Shown here: positions 1 through 16,135 of the stretch, piece after piece
How the letters are laid out: every line of letters starts with the position of its first letter
Numbering within the stretch: position 1 is the first letter of the stretch
Made by a program: the position numbers and the translations under genes
Notes under the pieces: generated by a model
What the model was told of the DNA's origin: nothing
What the model saw: the letters and a program-made list of their open reading frames with translations, nothing else
Databases searched by the model: none
NCBI RefSeq assembly: GCF_964275005.1
Contig: NC_092686.1
Coordinates: 16,403,190 to 16,467,189 of the forward strand
Direction: 5' to 3'
Origin: Diadema setosum
Taxonomy: Eukaryota; Echinodermata; Echinoidea; Diadematoida; Diadematidae
DNA: 64,000 bases

Positions 1-815
1 GAGGTGTTGTGTTTCCCAGACTGATGCCAGCCCACACCATGATGCTGCCACCACCGTACGCTGTAACAGGCTGGACGCAGCATTCTGTGTGCTTCTCACC
101 TCTCCGGCGCCAAACACGTTCCCTGCCATCAATGTGTCTCAGACACAGACGAGTCTCATCTGAGAAGAGGACATTCCCCCCATTCTCTCTGAGTCCAGCG
201 GGCATGTTCCCTGGCCCATCTTAGTCTGGCCTGCCTGTGGCGTGCCTTGAGTTCGGTTTTCTTAACTTTGCGGCGGGATCAAAGGCGGGCATGACGTAGC
301 CGATTCCTTATCGTTCCAGCACTTACTCTCTGCTGATGACGCGGACGAAGTTCCCTTTGGATCTGTGGCGCTGAAATGGGGATAAAGACATGACAGTGAT
401 TAAACCTGTTATTTACCGATAACTTATGAAATGCATTTAAATTCAATGTCTGCTAACCTAGCAAGACTTCCAAGTAATCAAAACAAAATGGTCATCAAAA
501 TGGTCACAATTATGTCGACAACAATATTGGAAAGCATCTTTAACGTTTAAATTAATAAAAAATCTTGATTATACCTGTAAGTGACCTCCGTCGCAATGCG
601 TTCATTCTAATGGCCCGGTCTTCTCTTGGAGTGGTTACTTTCGGCCTGCCTGTTCTTGCCGCATCGCCAACTTCTCCAGTTTGCTCAAATTTGGCTCTTA
701 GCTTCCTTATCGCATTGGGTGACACCCTTACCCTCCAAGCTACCTCCTTCACAGGAGTTCCTGCTTGAAGAAGCCCTATGGCGATTCCCCTGTGCTGTAT
801 AGACAACCTAGGCAT
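1..815 (-). mobile_element. Degenerate Tc1-like transposase, 5'-cut by window edge, with apparent intron
   Basis: This is a relic of a Tc1/mariner-superfamily DNA transposon inserted antisense to the SMC1 gene. The likely start ATG is at 815-813 (MPRLSIQ...). The first part (815-575) encodes the N-terminal helix-turn-helix DNA-binding region, with the family's GRP motif (TGRPKVTTPRED) and then RAIRMNALRRRSLT. The frame then stops, but CAG|GTATAA at 575/574 is a splice donor and CATTTCAG at 371 an acceptor. Removing 371-574 joins SLT-A-PQIQREL in phase and continues the family alignment through VSAGTIRNRLRHARL. The catalytic domain follows, with VLFSDETRLCLRHIDGRE (first catalytic Asp in FSDE) and SIMVWAGIS. 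It runs off the window before the second Asp and the Glu. It is inactive as seen: an in-frame TGA at 281-279 and a one-base gain in a G-run near 176-181. No terminal inverted repeats were identified. Confidence 0.88.
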
Positions 816-1467
816 GATGGTGCATGATTCCCTGTGTTCTTGACTCTCATATATTGTGTACAACAACAACAAAAAAAAAATTTGTCACAAATCTGATCAT
901 GTTCATTTCATGTGTGTTGACTGTGGTATGTAATCTTATTGTCCAAGTTCTGGACATGCATTCTTTGGTCACTCATTCATGAGAGGGCAGGTGTTCGAAC
1001 TTTTGTTTCCAGACTCATAGTGCATATTTTCAGCACGGGAGGATATTGATGTTTAACAAAAGTGAAAGTTGGTACCATTTCAATCAACGATTAATTGTAT
1101 TCATTTTCCCCTGAGTTAATGCATGACTTCATGACGTCACAGTGATAAATCATTGTTTTATGATGTGTATCACCCAATCCAAGTTGCAAAATTGGGCTTG
1201 TGAACTTCAAAAAGTGACCATTTTGACTTTAAGTCATGCTCACTCAAGTGTGACCGAATGATTTCCACTGAATTTCACATGAAAGGTAGCCAGGAAATAA
1301 AGCTACATGGTCCTGTATTCAGATTTCCTCAAAGGTCCCTGATTCATAAATTACAAAGATTTGTTTTAGGGGGAACTTACTTTGTGTTTAGTATAAGAAG
1401 TTTTAAAAATGACAGACTTCTTTTTTTTTCCCTTTGAAGTTAGTTTTTTCCATTTTCATTCAGTAGT

Positions 1468-1708
1468 CCATACTTGCCAACTAATAAGATTTTATCAGAT
1501 TCAGTAAGATTTTTTACATTAAAAATAGCAAAATAAGATTTTCTGTCAGAGAAATAGGATTTTAAAAAAAAATATTTAGATATACCTTTCATGTGTATTT
1601 TCTGAAGATTTGACTGAAAGTAAGATTTTTAACTTCAGTTTGCATATAAAATAAGATTTTTGCAATCCACGAGTAAGATATTTCATCTTGAAATGTTGGC
1701 AGGTATGG
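1468..1708. mobile_element. MITE-like element with short terminal inverted repeats
   Basis: The left end reads CCATACTTGCCAAC (1468-1481) and the right end GTTGGCAGGTATGG (1695-1708). They are inverted copies with one mismatch, enclosing about 240 bases of AT-rich DNA. The interior repeats the motif TAAGATTTT or close variants about seven times. There is no coding capacity. The class of transposon is not determined and no clear target-site duplication was found. Confidence 0.6.
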
Positions 1709-2410
1709 TAGTCTAGTGATAGTGGTCGTGAAATCATTACAAAAATTTATAAAGCAATCATCTGTGGCACTGATATTTCAAAATAGAATGATTGGAATGT
1801 GCTTATATGTGGTCGTTATGCCAAGTTTACATTTAATCTTGCAATGTCTTGATGGTTGTTACTTTGGATTTCTAAGCTTCCTTTTTCTACATGCTAAGGA
1901 GTGAGTCAGAGTACTTTAATAGATGTCATGTTTCAAAGCCCCCCTTTTTTTTTCCACAAAAGTAACTTTCTTGTGGGTTCTATTACATATTTTAGTGTGA
2001 TAGGAACATACAATTTGAATGAGTTGTATACCATTTTTTTTTTCTTTGAGTCACTCCTTCCAAATTTTGACACTTAACAAACATACAACAACAAAAATAA
2101 CAAAATATGTGCTGACCTTTGTGTGGGTTTCATAGAGCAAGGTCACATACGTGATTGTGGCTGCTATCCCAGTTTCATGAAAACTATGTCAGTTTCTTAT
2201 CTTTTGTGCAGTTACAATGAATCTTATACTGTTTTGCTCCAATTTACGCCATCAGATCAAGTCAGCATGAAAACAAATACGAGCAACTGTATTTTTTTTT
2301 TTCTGTATGGTAAAGGAGTAACCCCACCCAGATTACAACTTGTATCAAGTGTTGGGCCACAAAATGGAGAGTACCCTCCCTCATCCGATGTTGGTGTAAT
2401 ATGAAATAGT

Positions 2411-2483
2411 GAGTGTGTGTGTGTGTGTGTGTGTCTGTCAGTCTGTCTGTCTGTGTGTCTGTCTGTCTGTGTGTTTGTGTGTG
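2411..2483. repeat. GT / GTCT compound microsatellite
   Basis: A run of GT dinucleotides passes into GTCT tetranucleotides and back to GT over about 73 bases. Confidence 0.95.
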
Positions 2484-5400
2484 CAATATGTCCAAAATGC
2501 AAACATGTTGAGTTGCTATGTGACTGATATTGCCATCAGATGGAGCTTTGTTTACCTCATTCAAGGATAAAAGGTGAGAGATCCTTGTAGTCTATGTGCC
2601 AACCCTTTTTAAAGCAGAAACAACTACTTTACTGAATACAATAAGTTTATGTACATCCTTCTTTCAAGAGAATTATCTTGTGGTATTGTAGAGCCTTCCA
2701 AACCTGGCATGACAGTGACAAGGAGGCTTACCTGACATAGCAATGACTAATGTTTGTAATTTGAATTCAAACTGAATAGAGAGGAATTAAAACATAAAAA
2801 ATGGATACTTCTTATCTCATTGCCCTGTTCTTAGAAAAGTGTTAATTGTGAATTTACTCAAAGGTGAAAATGAGATGGTTCGTTAGCATTTATGAGCAAT
2901 AAATGTAATTTGAAATATTAATTCTATCAAGGAACCAAGTTAACAGAATGGATGGCAAATTATTAGGGAGGCAGTATCTTCCCCATCATAGTATTAAATT
3001 TTTGCTGTTTGTATGCAGTTGCTGATATAATGAATCAAGAACTAGTTTGCAGCCCAGGATATTTCAGAAAAAAGAAATTTGTACAAAAGTTTCAGCCACA
3101 TTCTTTCATGTTGTTAGACTAAGTCTTTCAAAAACAAAATTGTTTGGAACATTCTCTACGTAGTCATATCTTTTTTGTGGACATTGCATTGGCTCTCAAA
3201 AAAATGTTAATTGATTGAACTGACATGTCATTGGATATGACAAGGCAAATAATGAAAAGTTTCAGCTTTCGTCAGCAAGTACATAAACAAACTATTCAAG
3301 GTATGTGCGGTGACAAAGCTGCGATGTTGCACTTAAAGTGAAACAGACATTTAATTTGTGAAACGAGAATGGCAAAACAGCACATTTTGGAAACGTTTCC
3401 CCCACTCACTCCTAATGTCTTGGAGTAGGTAACTAGTGTGCGTGTGAAATGTGCATTGTGAGCATGAAGTTCTTGTTGTAGCCTGTTTGTGTTCTTGTCA
3501 TTGTTAGAAAGCCATTTCTAGGTTACAGCTTAAATGTCCATTGATTCCCTTGGGCCTTTGAATAGTATGAATTTTCAAGAAACATAAATGCGTGTAACTG
3601 ATCTAGTGTTTTGGAATTAAGATTGTGTGATGGAACATCTACCTCTTTTTTTTTTCCCAGCCGAGCAAAAACAAAGCAGAATGTGAAGCACATTCAGCAT
3701 CATGCTTCGGTGTAAAAACAGAATAAAAAAGTATTATGAAGCAGAATTCGACAAAAGCAGAATCGAAGTGTAAGGTCTGTAGATATTTTAAAAGCAACAT
3801 TGTGATATTTAAATCTCCGGTTTTTTTTTCCCCCTCCTTTGGCATGGAAAAGCAAAGCAGTGTGAAAAGTTAACAGTCACCTGTCATTCCTTGCTTTATG
3901 AAGTAGAAATGTATACCGGTATATGTTTCAGTTTACATGTACACTATTGTACATGTAGGCCCTATCTTTCATCGCATGTACACCATACATACATGTATTA
4001 CATCACATATGTTTTAACAACACTTTTTATCCCCTTCTTTCTGGAAGACCCTCAGTGTACATAGTAACACTAACAGTAACAGTAAAATTTGTTCTTTCAA
4101 AAACAGCGTGTGTCTGCAGGAGATCAACCTGCAATATGTAGCAGTACATTTTGTTAGCAGAAGTTCAGTAAGCACTTTTCTCACGAAGTATGTAGGTGGT
4201 ATATAACAAGGTAATTGTAGATTTTAGGAGCTAAGAATGGCAAGTCGCTTTCAAATTCTCACCAAATTCCTGGCCAATGTGTGCCGCACTTTCTCATGGT
4301 CATTATAATTAACACTCGACTAGCACTGAACCAACTTTAAAGGTAGGGGATACTTTTACAGACCTCCCAAAATGCAGCAAAACATTAAATATGAACCTCA
4401 GGGGACTTGTTTAGGCCGCTGCTGAGAAATTTGAAGTTAACAGTTATCTACAATTTGCCACACTTAAGCCTTTTTGTTGCAGTCTTCTGTATTTTTTTAT
4501 CTGTAAACACAAATCTAAAAGTATAAGAGCTGATGTAATAACATATAGAGTGTGTGGCAAGAATGTATATAGAAATGTTTGTAAGTTTTGATGAACTTTC
4601 TTCACAAAATATACATGATGGACACACATGCAGTGCATGGGTCTGCAAAGGTAGCCTATAGTAATGTACTGGAATTTACGGTGAGCCCCGAAAAAAATTC
4701 AATTCAAAATCTAACGGTCAATAAAAATGTACTAAATGTTACCTTCCACTTTCAATACTTTATGGGAGTTTCTAAAATGATACTCTCTAACATACCACTG
4801 TATATACAACTCTTCATTTAAGGCATGCAAATGGGATTCCCTTCCTTTAAATGTAATATGTGAGACCTTCAGACGTAGTTATGGGAGTCACATGTAAAGA
4901 GTACCAACGTTTTGTTGTTGTTTTTGCTGATAGATTAGCCATTGCTTGTAGGTGCACTTACTGCACAATATTTCACTGTATTTGTTTTATTGCTTTTCAT
5001 CAGCATATGTTTTAAAGAAATATTCCATTCTATGTGGAAAAAAAATTGTGTTTTCATTACAGTGTTTTTTGTAGCTTTCGTATCTGTATGTTCAGCAGTA
5101 ACTGCAAATTTTGACACTTCGCGTAACATTATGGACGTGTTATTTGAATATGTACAATGCAGCTTTGATCTCTGTTGCCCGTAGTGCATCACAGGCCCAA
5201 CTTGGCATTTGGCTTTTATAATGATGTATTCCACAGATGACATATTTCCACCTGTTGCATGGAAAGGTTGTTGTACATAATGTCCTTTTTCTTCCATTGT
5301 CATAAAAATGCACATATAATGCTTGGTCCATAAGTGGAACTAAGTGTTATCAAACTCAAAAGCACTTTTCATTCCACTTTTTGATGAGAAAGGCATATAA

Positions 5401-8400
5401 TTTTGCACTAGAATACATCTTCCAGCTTTGTGAAAGTGTCAGTAAACTTATTTATGCCTTTCTCAGGAAGTACCCAATGGAACACTCTAGTCCTGTGGCT
5501 CAGCCACATGCTGAAATCTGTAGATTTGCCTCTAGGATGCAATTCTGATCATACACCACAGCCAGAGAATTACAACAGAGTTATTTTGCCAAATTTAACA
5601 GGGAGTGTGGTAGTTTTGAAATACTTGCTGAATGAGATATTCATGCTAATTTCCTTGAAAATCTCCTGGTGAGATTTCAAGAAAACAACTTCAAGAGTCT
5701 GACCCCCCCCCCATTTTTATATTTTTTTTTTTGAAAAGGAAACATGTGGTAATAACAGAAGAAAGTTTTGTAATTTCTGTAATTTGCTTGCGCTCTGTTA
5801 GACTTTGGTACAGTATTGAACTTGTCTATACTTGGATTCTGATGGCTTTGTTAATAGATATGAGGCTTTTCCTAATTAATTCAGTTCTTTAAAAGGGTTA
5901 TTTAGTTGTTGTGTACATTCTTTTTTATCATAAAGGCTATCAGGAAAGATAAGGTTCTGCTGGTTGGTTACATCTCATGCCATTTTTCATGATGTTGGCC
6001 TGAAAGGGTTAATGAAAAACATCAGCCTTATCTATTCATCTCAGGTTCAGAATCCCATCAAACAGTGCTATCAAAGATGTCTTAGTCATGGCAAGTAGAA
6101 TACTGGTATGTTAAATTCTCTTGTCCGTTACGTCAGTGTCATATGATATGGTTGTTCGTGGAATAAGTCAATATCAACAAGGCACTCTGATGCACTGCTC
6201 AGAGGGCCTTTTCTTTCCTTATTCCTTGAAAATTTGATGATAACTGGTTTGTACAAGACACCAAAATCCCAGTGGATGTCTGAGGTGTATGTCATTGCTG
6301 TGAGATTCATGGAAAAGGTTTGACAAAGGAAAGAATTTGATTTAATAAGTTTTGATGTCCTGAGTGCTTGCTGAAGATGGGGTTGACGCTGAGAGAAATG
6401 GAGCCTGACACGTAAATGCAGGTTTATGACAGGTCCACCCACAAGTGAAATTGATATGATACATCACATAGGTGGTATATGACAAAACTAATATGATCGT
6501 GACATAAACAAAATGAAAGGTGATATATATGTTGTGAAGGATTTATTCTCCCGAAGATGGCCAGAGAAAAAAAAAAATCACTGCATTCTTCAGCACCTTC
6601 CCACCAAGGAAATCATGAGCATTTTCATTCATTCAGCCATTTAATTTAGCAAATTAAGTGTGAAGTGAGAAGTATTCAGGGAGATATTGTACATTTCATA
6701 ATAGTGTAGGTGTGCAAGAGTCTTCCAGCTTGATTGAAGTATATGATTTTGAAAAAAAAAATGAAAGAAGAAAAGGAAAAGGCAGATCAGGAGACAACAA
6801 AACTTGCCAAACATTGTCTCAAAATCTATGCCATATGCCATGTTACAGTCATTGTGATTCAAGCATTGTCATTTTGAAGTTTGATAATGATGATAATGAA
6901 TACAACATTCGTAATGCGCCATTAATCTAGTGACCTATTCTGAGGCACAAAGGGACATAGAGTGAACTGCATACAATTAATACAGATTAAAGTGAACAGG
7001 AAATGGGAGAGATAGAACTATCTGACAAATGTTTGATAAAGAATGCAAACATTCATGTATAATAACCTCAGATTCTTTGTGAATTTTTTAATGGAATCTG
7101 CCAATGGGATTCTTAGTGGAAGAGCATTCCAGAGAAATGGACTGCAGAATTAAAAGCCTTTTTCTCCAAGAGTTTTTGGACTGTTAATTGTTTACTAAAT
7201 ACTAGAGCAGAGATTTCTGCCAAGAACATATTCTGAGACAAGGTCTTTCAAATATTTTGAAGCCAAAGAATGTTCTGCTTTCCATTTGTGGAGCATAATT
7301 TTAAACTCTTTTCTGTTTAACACTGGTGAACTGGGGTAGTAAATTGGAAAAGTGAGATATTCCACTGAGGACTTGAGCAGCAGAATATTGAGCATGTTGT
7401 AGTTTTGGCAAGTTGGCAAGATGAAGCCTTGAACACTGATGCATGGTTTCCCTCTTGGCAGCATGTGTAAAAACTTCCTCTTATGGTGAAAGTACCAGTA
7501 GCATTGCACAGCATCTTAGCATGTGGCCAAACTACAACTGTATCATTAGCATTCTGAGGGACTTTGTTTTTATTTCTTTTTCGCTAAGTTCGACTGAGCC
7601 ACAAACTCAAGTGAGCCATTGCTACATCCATTGTCTGGTGGCTGTCTGTTATTCAATGAGAATCTTTCTTGGGCTGTATCTTTGTGAAAAAATGTAGTTT
7701 GCAGCAGATTTGATTTAAATTGGCAATATCCATACTCAAGAGAGTGAAATCTTGAGTGGACCAAATGGCTGGATCATGATGCGTGTATTCACGCTGGCAC
7801 TGCATGTCCCTGATAGAGGCTTGAAAGTTTATAAATTAAGAGACTTCTAAATCAGCAGCATTACCACTGATCATTTCCACTTGCAAATATTGGCATTTTG
7901 TACTTCAGTGTACTTACAGGTTTATTTGCTTGTTTTAGTTTACTCTGTTAAGCAATTAGAATTGAAAAGCGACAATATCTCTTTTCTTCTTCTTCTTTCA
8001 TGTGTGTGTGAAGCAGGTCAAAGAATGAGGACCCAGATCCAATTCCTTAGCTCTAAAGTGAGTAGAGGGAAGTGTTCACAGCATGTCAGTGTCTAGGGCT
8101 GCAAAATCATAGTGTCTTCATAAATGGCTTGTAGTATGGCTTAGGAACAGTGAGACTACATTTTAAAAGAAGAAAAAACTTTTGAATTCAAAGGTTTTAA
8201 TACTGAGAATACAAAGAAACATTTCACCCCTCATACTCCTCTTTAAAGGCATCCATTTTCTTTCATCCCCTCATAGCAAAGTATCCGCGCAAATCTTAAT
8301 TCATTCAGATAATCAGGGGCAGTGCCTCAAAGATGACACTGTTTTTGGTAAGATAGGTGCTATTTTCACAGGATTTCCCATTTTTCGTTCAATTGTTTTG

Positions 8401-8602
8401 GTGTCTTCAAGTCTGCTGATGAGAAGAGAATATTGCATTTAACAAAATGTCTACTTACTTCAATTTGGACCTCTAATGATTGTTTTACAAGTGAGGTTAT
8501 CTGGCATTAAAAACTTAATTCAGTTATCCTCACTTAGATTGCTTAAATGAATTCAATAATTTGACAAATACTTGAATACATATATTTAATTGGTGATACA
8601 TG

Positions 8603-8825
8603 TACTGTAAAAGTGGCAATTTTTATGCCAGTGATTTTTCTTGTTCAAGTGATTTTTCTTGTTCGCCGTAATAAGAGGAATTTCGCATTTAACAAAATCT
8701 GTATTTCCATGGAATCAAAATATAGAACAGTATTACATTTGGCACTAAAAAAAAATTGTGCACTTTTATCTCTGCATTAGTTCCCATGTCATGCAAAATG
8801 CATGAAAATTTCCACTTTTACAGTA
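8603..8825. mobile_element. MITE with TA target duplication (TACTGTAAAAGTGG family)
   Basis: The left end TACTGTAAAAGTGG and the right end CCACTTTTACAGTA are perfect inverted repeats. Similarity continues inwards (CAATTTTTATGC against GCATGAAAATTT). TA dinucleotides at both ends fit the target-site duplication of Tc1/mariner-mobilised MITEs. About 223 bases, no coding capacity. A fragment of a second MITE family (GTGCACTCCC...GTTATAACGAA) follows directly at about 8829-8875. Confidence 0.8.
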
Positions 8826-8828
8826 CAA

Positions 8829-8875
8829 GTGCACTCCCCATACAACAAACTCGGTTATAACGAAATTTCGTTTCC
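8829..8875. mobile_element. Fragment of the GTGCACTCCCGTTATAAC MITE family
   Basis: GTGCACTCCCCATACAAC and GGTTATAACGAAATTTCG match the terminal sequence of the copies at 58631, 59753 and 18290. Only one end is recognisable. It abuts the MITE at 8603-8825. Confidence 0.5.
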
Positions 8876-10100
8876 AACAAAGTATAATATTCAGGCTGCA
8901 GGCAAAGGGAATTATGTATCAGAGGTCTGAAAAATAACTTGTAGGGAGGAGTTTTGGTTAAAGGGCATACATTTGTACATCTCTTGATGTCATCATTGTA
9001 TAGTTCATTCTCAAAGTAGCATTCCAAAAGTAGGCTCACCCTGATCTCCTGTTGAGATGAGTTTTTTTTTTTTTTTTTTATGGTGTTATGATGTTGATAT
9101 TTGTCTGTCTTTGTAGTACCTACAAGTTCACAAATCTTTTCATCCTGTTTATGAAAAGGTTGTCTATTTGTTTGTATGTTTGTTTTTATGTGCTGTGTCA
9201 GCAAGAGCCTTGACACAGCAGGGTATAGACAAGTCTGTTGCTGTACAATGAGATGTTTTCAAGATTCATGTATACTTCATGCAAGACGGGATCACCAGTG
9301 TATACCAGTTTACATTGATTGTGCATGATTTGATATTTACAGGCAGTTATAGATCGTATTCTGTAATAACATGGACAGGTGTAATACACAAGTGACATTA
9401 CATATATGATATTAGGATCACTAATAGATTTTTCCTAGTATTCACAGGGTGCACTTTATTAACTTCTTTGCAGTGTTTTCCAAATTGCAATTAAGGCCAA
9501 AAAAAAAATGAGGAAAATGCAACAACGCCAAAAATGAACAGTCCCCCAAGTTAGAAGCTCACTGAGTTTCCTACTGTAGCTGGTGGTGATGAAGTTAGCA
9601 TTCAACAGGTCCTGAGGGTGAATAAACGGGGCATGTGCCAGCCACATTTGTGGCGAGCCGCGGGGGATGTTTTCTTAGCAGGCGAGTGTGAGGTTCTCAG
9701 CTCCTCACACCGAGAGCCTATTACGCGTGATGCAGACAATTTCGCCCAGGTATGCAGACTATTTCAAGATCATGAAATTGACCCTCCCATGCCCTCATAT
9801 TCCAAGTTTAAGCATTCTTCTGCGGGAGTGTGCCATTAAAGTTACATTGTGTGGAAGCGGTTTTGTGCTAGTATACCGTCACATCAGGAAGTGCAAAGAT
9901 TATCAACACCTTGACTCAGTGTGGGTGCGACTTAGTGGGGCTTATGCTGTCAATGACCTGTGTTGGGAAGTTTGCTCAAGCAGGTGTATTCTATTACCAG
10001 AAGTCAGTCTGTATCACAAAGCTGTGAAATTAAAGAGAGACCAAGTGCTCTGTGGAATCCATGCCATGAAATTTTCAATTTAAGACCAGTGCTGATCATG

Positions 10101-10142
10101 TATGTGTGTGTGTGTGTATGTGTGTGTGCGTGTGTGTGTGTA
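10101..10142. repeat. GT microsatellite
   Basis: Interrupted GT dinucleotide run of about 42 bases. Confidence 0.95.
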
Positions 10143-11094
10143 TGCCGCACTCTTTTCAAGTTAAACAACTCCACTGCACACCATGTTGTACACACCTGTG
10201 ATCAGTAAATGGCCCGAACTTTCCTTAAAGAAGTCATGTATAAACTTAATGTGTAGATTGACATGGTGGTTGTCTTAGTTATCATAAATAGGGTGGCGTG
10301 TTGACCTTGTTGCGCGGGGCGTTGAAGCTTTAAAATGGGAAAATTGTTTGTTTGTGCTCATCTCCCAGCGTGGTGTGAGCCAGGGAGACGCCTCAAGCAG
10401 CTAGCATAGGGCGGTGGTGCTGCTTGTGAAGCCATAAGCAGCTAGGGCAGTGGTGGTGTGCGTTCAGCCTAGAGCACTCCACATGAAAACACATGGCTAG
10501 GAGTGAAGCTGTTCTTATTGCATCCTGTACATCAAGTTCATGCTCTCAGGGTCAAAGTCATGCAATGTGGAGTATTGTGGAGTAAAACAATTTCTTCATC
10601 CATAACAAATCTTTGTGTGTGTTGGTATATCTTATTATATCATGTGGGGTAAGCATTCACATAAAGAACTCCTCCCTTTCTTCTTTACCCATCACACTCT
10701 GTGATAACTTTTTTTTTCCCATGTGATTTTTCTTTATTTTCTACAATTTTGCATTTCTTCCTCCCTTATGTCTCGTTTTCAAATGCATTTTTAAATTGAA
10801 AACATCAACAATCTGAATAACTTTTAAGACATTCTACATACCCTTAGCTATTTAGCATCTGTTGAAAAAAAAAAAACTAACTTAAACCTGATATCAAGGC
10901 ATCAACAGCAAAAATTTTCAGCTTTGTCTTAATTCTTCACTGGGATATAACCTTTTAAGACAGACTCATAAATTTGAGACCTAAACGATATGATTACAAT
11001 GTTTTGTTTTGTTTTTTGCCATACTGCCCAATTACTTTGGACACTGAAAAAAAAAATGTTCATCTTTGTTATTGTTTCATGTGAAATATATCTG

Positions 11095-11120
11095 TGTGAT
11101 AAATACATGTATTTATCACA
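11095..11120. repeat. Perfect 26-base palindrome
   Basis: TGTGATAAATACA and its exact reverse complement TGTATTTATCACA lie head to head without a spacer, 320 bases upstream of the SMC1 exon at 11443. Its function is unknown. Confidence 0.85.
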
Positions 11121-11406
11121 TCTCAGCAGCATTCCATTCCCATTTTATTTTTCTTTCGTTCTTTTGCAAATGATATTACAATATCACTCTTTCTAGAAGA
11201 AACAGTACAGAAATTTCCCTGCATGACTGTTACAAAAAGACTTAGGCTTCTTGTTCTCAAAGTCATAGTGTAATGTTACACAAAAGCTTCTCTTTCTTCA
11301 AGACATGACATAATCCTAACTGCAATTCACATGCAGTAATTTTGCTTGGAATAAACTTGGCTATGATTACCATCTCCTTACCATCTATCTTTCTCTTTAC
11401 CACTGA

Positions 11407-14613
<3,207 letters not shown>

Positions 14614-16135
14614 TCCCTCTTCAAGAGCAGCCCAAGTCAAGCGAGATCCTTGGGTGTGAGGGGAGCCATGTCTTCTCAAGCAGAGCAGCAGCAAGAGTTT
14701 TGTCCCACTCCGGTGAATTCCTTACTCCGTGGGTCGAAGGACCAAGAGATTGCCTCTGATATCTGGGTCAGGTGATCAGATTTAGGTCACGTTGAGAGAA
14801 AAACAAACAGCGGGGATGATGGACAAGTAATGTAGCGTCTCTGTGTGTGCCATGATGTTTGCGATATCAAATGCATTTTCCACTCTGCTCGTATTTATTC
14901 TGCGCTTAGTGAGGGAAGGATGGATTAAGAATTCGATACAATTCTTTAGCCTACTGCAGCTCTATGCTCCCTGTATAGTTTTTGGTTTGTACAGACTAAA
15001 TTGTAGACGTTATTGCGTAGAATCAGTGATTTTGTACCAATATAGTCAACACATGTATTTTCTTCCCGTTTCTTCCTGTTGTAATGTGCATAGTTTGTTT
15101 TATGTTTCTTGATGGATGACTTAATGTACAGCAACTTCATGGCTTTTAGTACAGATGCGATGCATGTCTGGTGACTCAAAAATAAGTTGTTGTTTTTTTT
15201 CCTGATAGAATATCAAGGAGCTAAAATTGCCGCTATTTTCAGAAATCCTTTTTTGTTTGTTGTCAAAATATGAAATTAAATTCATATGTACTCTGTTGAC
15301 CCACACAAGGAATTATGTTCATTCAAAAACACATCTTCACGATTCTTCTTTAATGTGTTTGGAAAGTGCTGTCATGATCATAGCAAGTGACGACACAGAT
15401 TTTGTATCAGTGCTATTTTTACAGTATTTTAGGTCTAATCCTGGACAGAACTTACATGGTAGAATTAACCGGAGTGGGACAAAACTTCTTTTTGATTCAT
15501 AATTGTATTATGTCATGATCATGTACTTTGTTTTTTTGGCCTGTTTGTAAAGTTACAAAATACTGGATTTCATATCAAAATTAGTGTTTGTTTGTTTTTG
15601 TTTTTTTTTCAAAAGGAAGATTGTGTAATTGATAATTTACATGCATACTGATTACCAGTTGGGTTGTATAAAAGTAATTGTGTAGAACTGTAGGGAAAAG
15701 GTGCTTGTTTTGAAGAAATTTGCCCATTTCTTAATTGTAAATTGCTTTTGAGACATAGACTAAATGTCAGTGGTAAAATTTGCATGCTGCTGTGCAAAGC
15801 CTGGTTACCATTCCTGTTTCCAGTACAAATTTGTATACATCTACGTATAGTATGGTGAGTGTTGGCAAATTATTTTGCTTTCATGTTATCAAAAGAGCCA
15901 TGTTGCACTTTTTGAAACAGAGAGACAGAAACAAGCACAAAATAGATTTAAAGCAAAACGGAGTACCACAAACTGATGTGAAATGAATGTTGTTAGCTTT
16001 CATTACAAGTAAACTAGTGAAATATCACTCAAATTTCAGGGCAGCTTTGTGTGTTTTGGTGATCTGTGACTTGTTCATGTTGCTTGTTACTGAATTGAAT
16101 CCTATTTGTTCAATAAAATGAAAAGCTTGGCCTTT
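14614..16135 (+). other. SMC1 3' untranslated region
   Basis: The stretch between the stop codon and the first good poly(A) signal (AATAAA at 16112-16117) has no coding potential. A T/GT-rich stretch after about 16150 fits a downstream cleavage element. The 3' end is inferred, not shown by transcript data. Confidence 0.6.
16112..16117 (+). promoter_or_regulatory. Candidate SMC1 poly(A) signal
   Basis: This is the first canonical AATAAA after the SMC1 stop codon, about 1.5 kb downstream, followed by T/GT-rich sequence. Confidence 0.55.

Noticed and set aside
4935..5315. 126-codon minus-strand open frame
   Set aside because: Its composition is that of random AT-rich sequence, with no motif, no splice context and an equally open plus-strand frame.
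9618..10083. Plus-strand open frames of 73 and 131 codons in a GC-richer patch, with a GTATGC donor-like site
   Set aside because: No recognisable motif, no matching acceptor with a good polypyrimidine tract, and the second runs into a GT microsatellite. Not supported as an exon.
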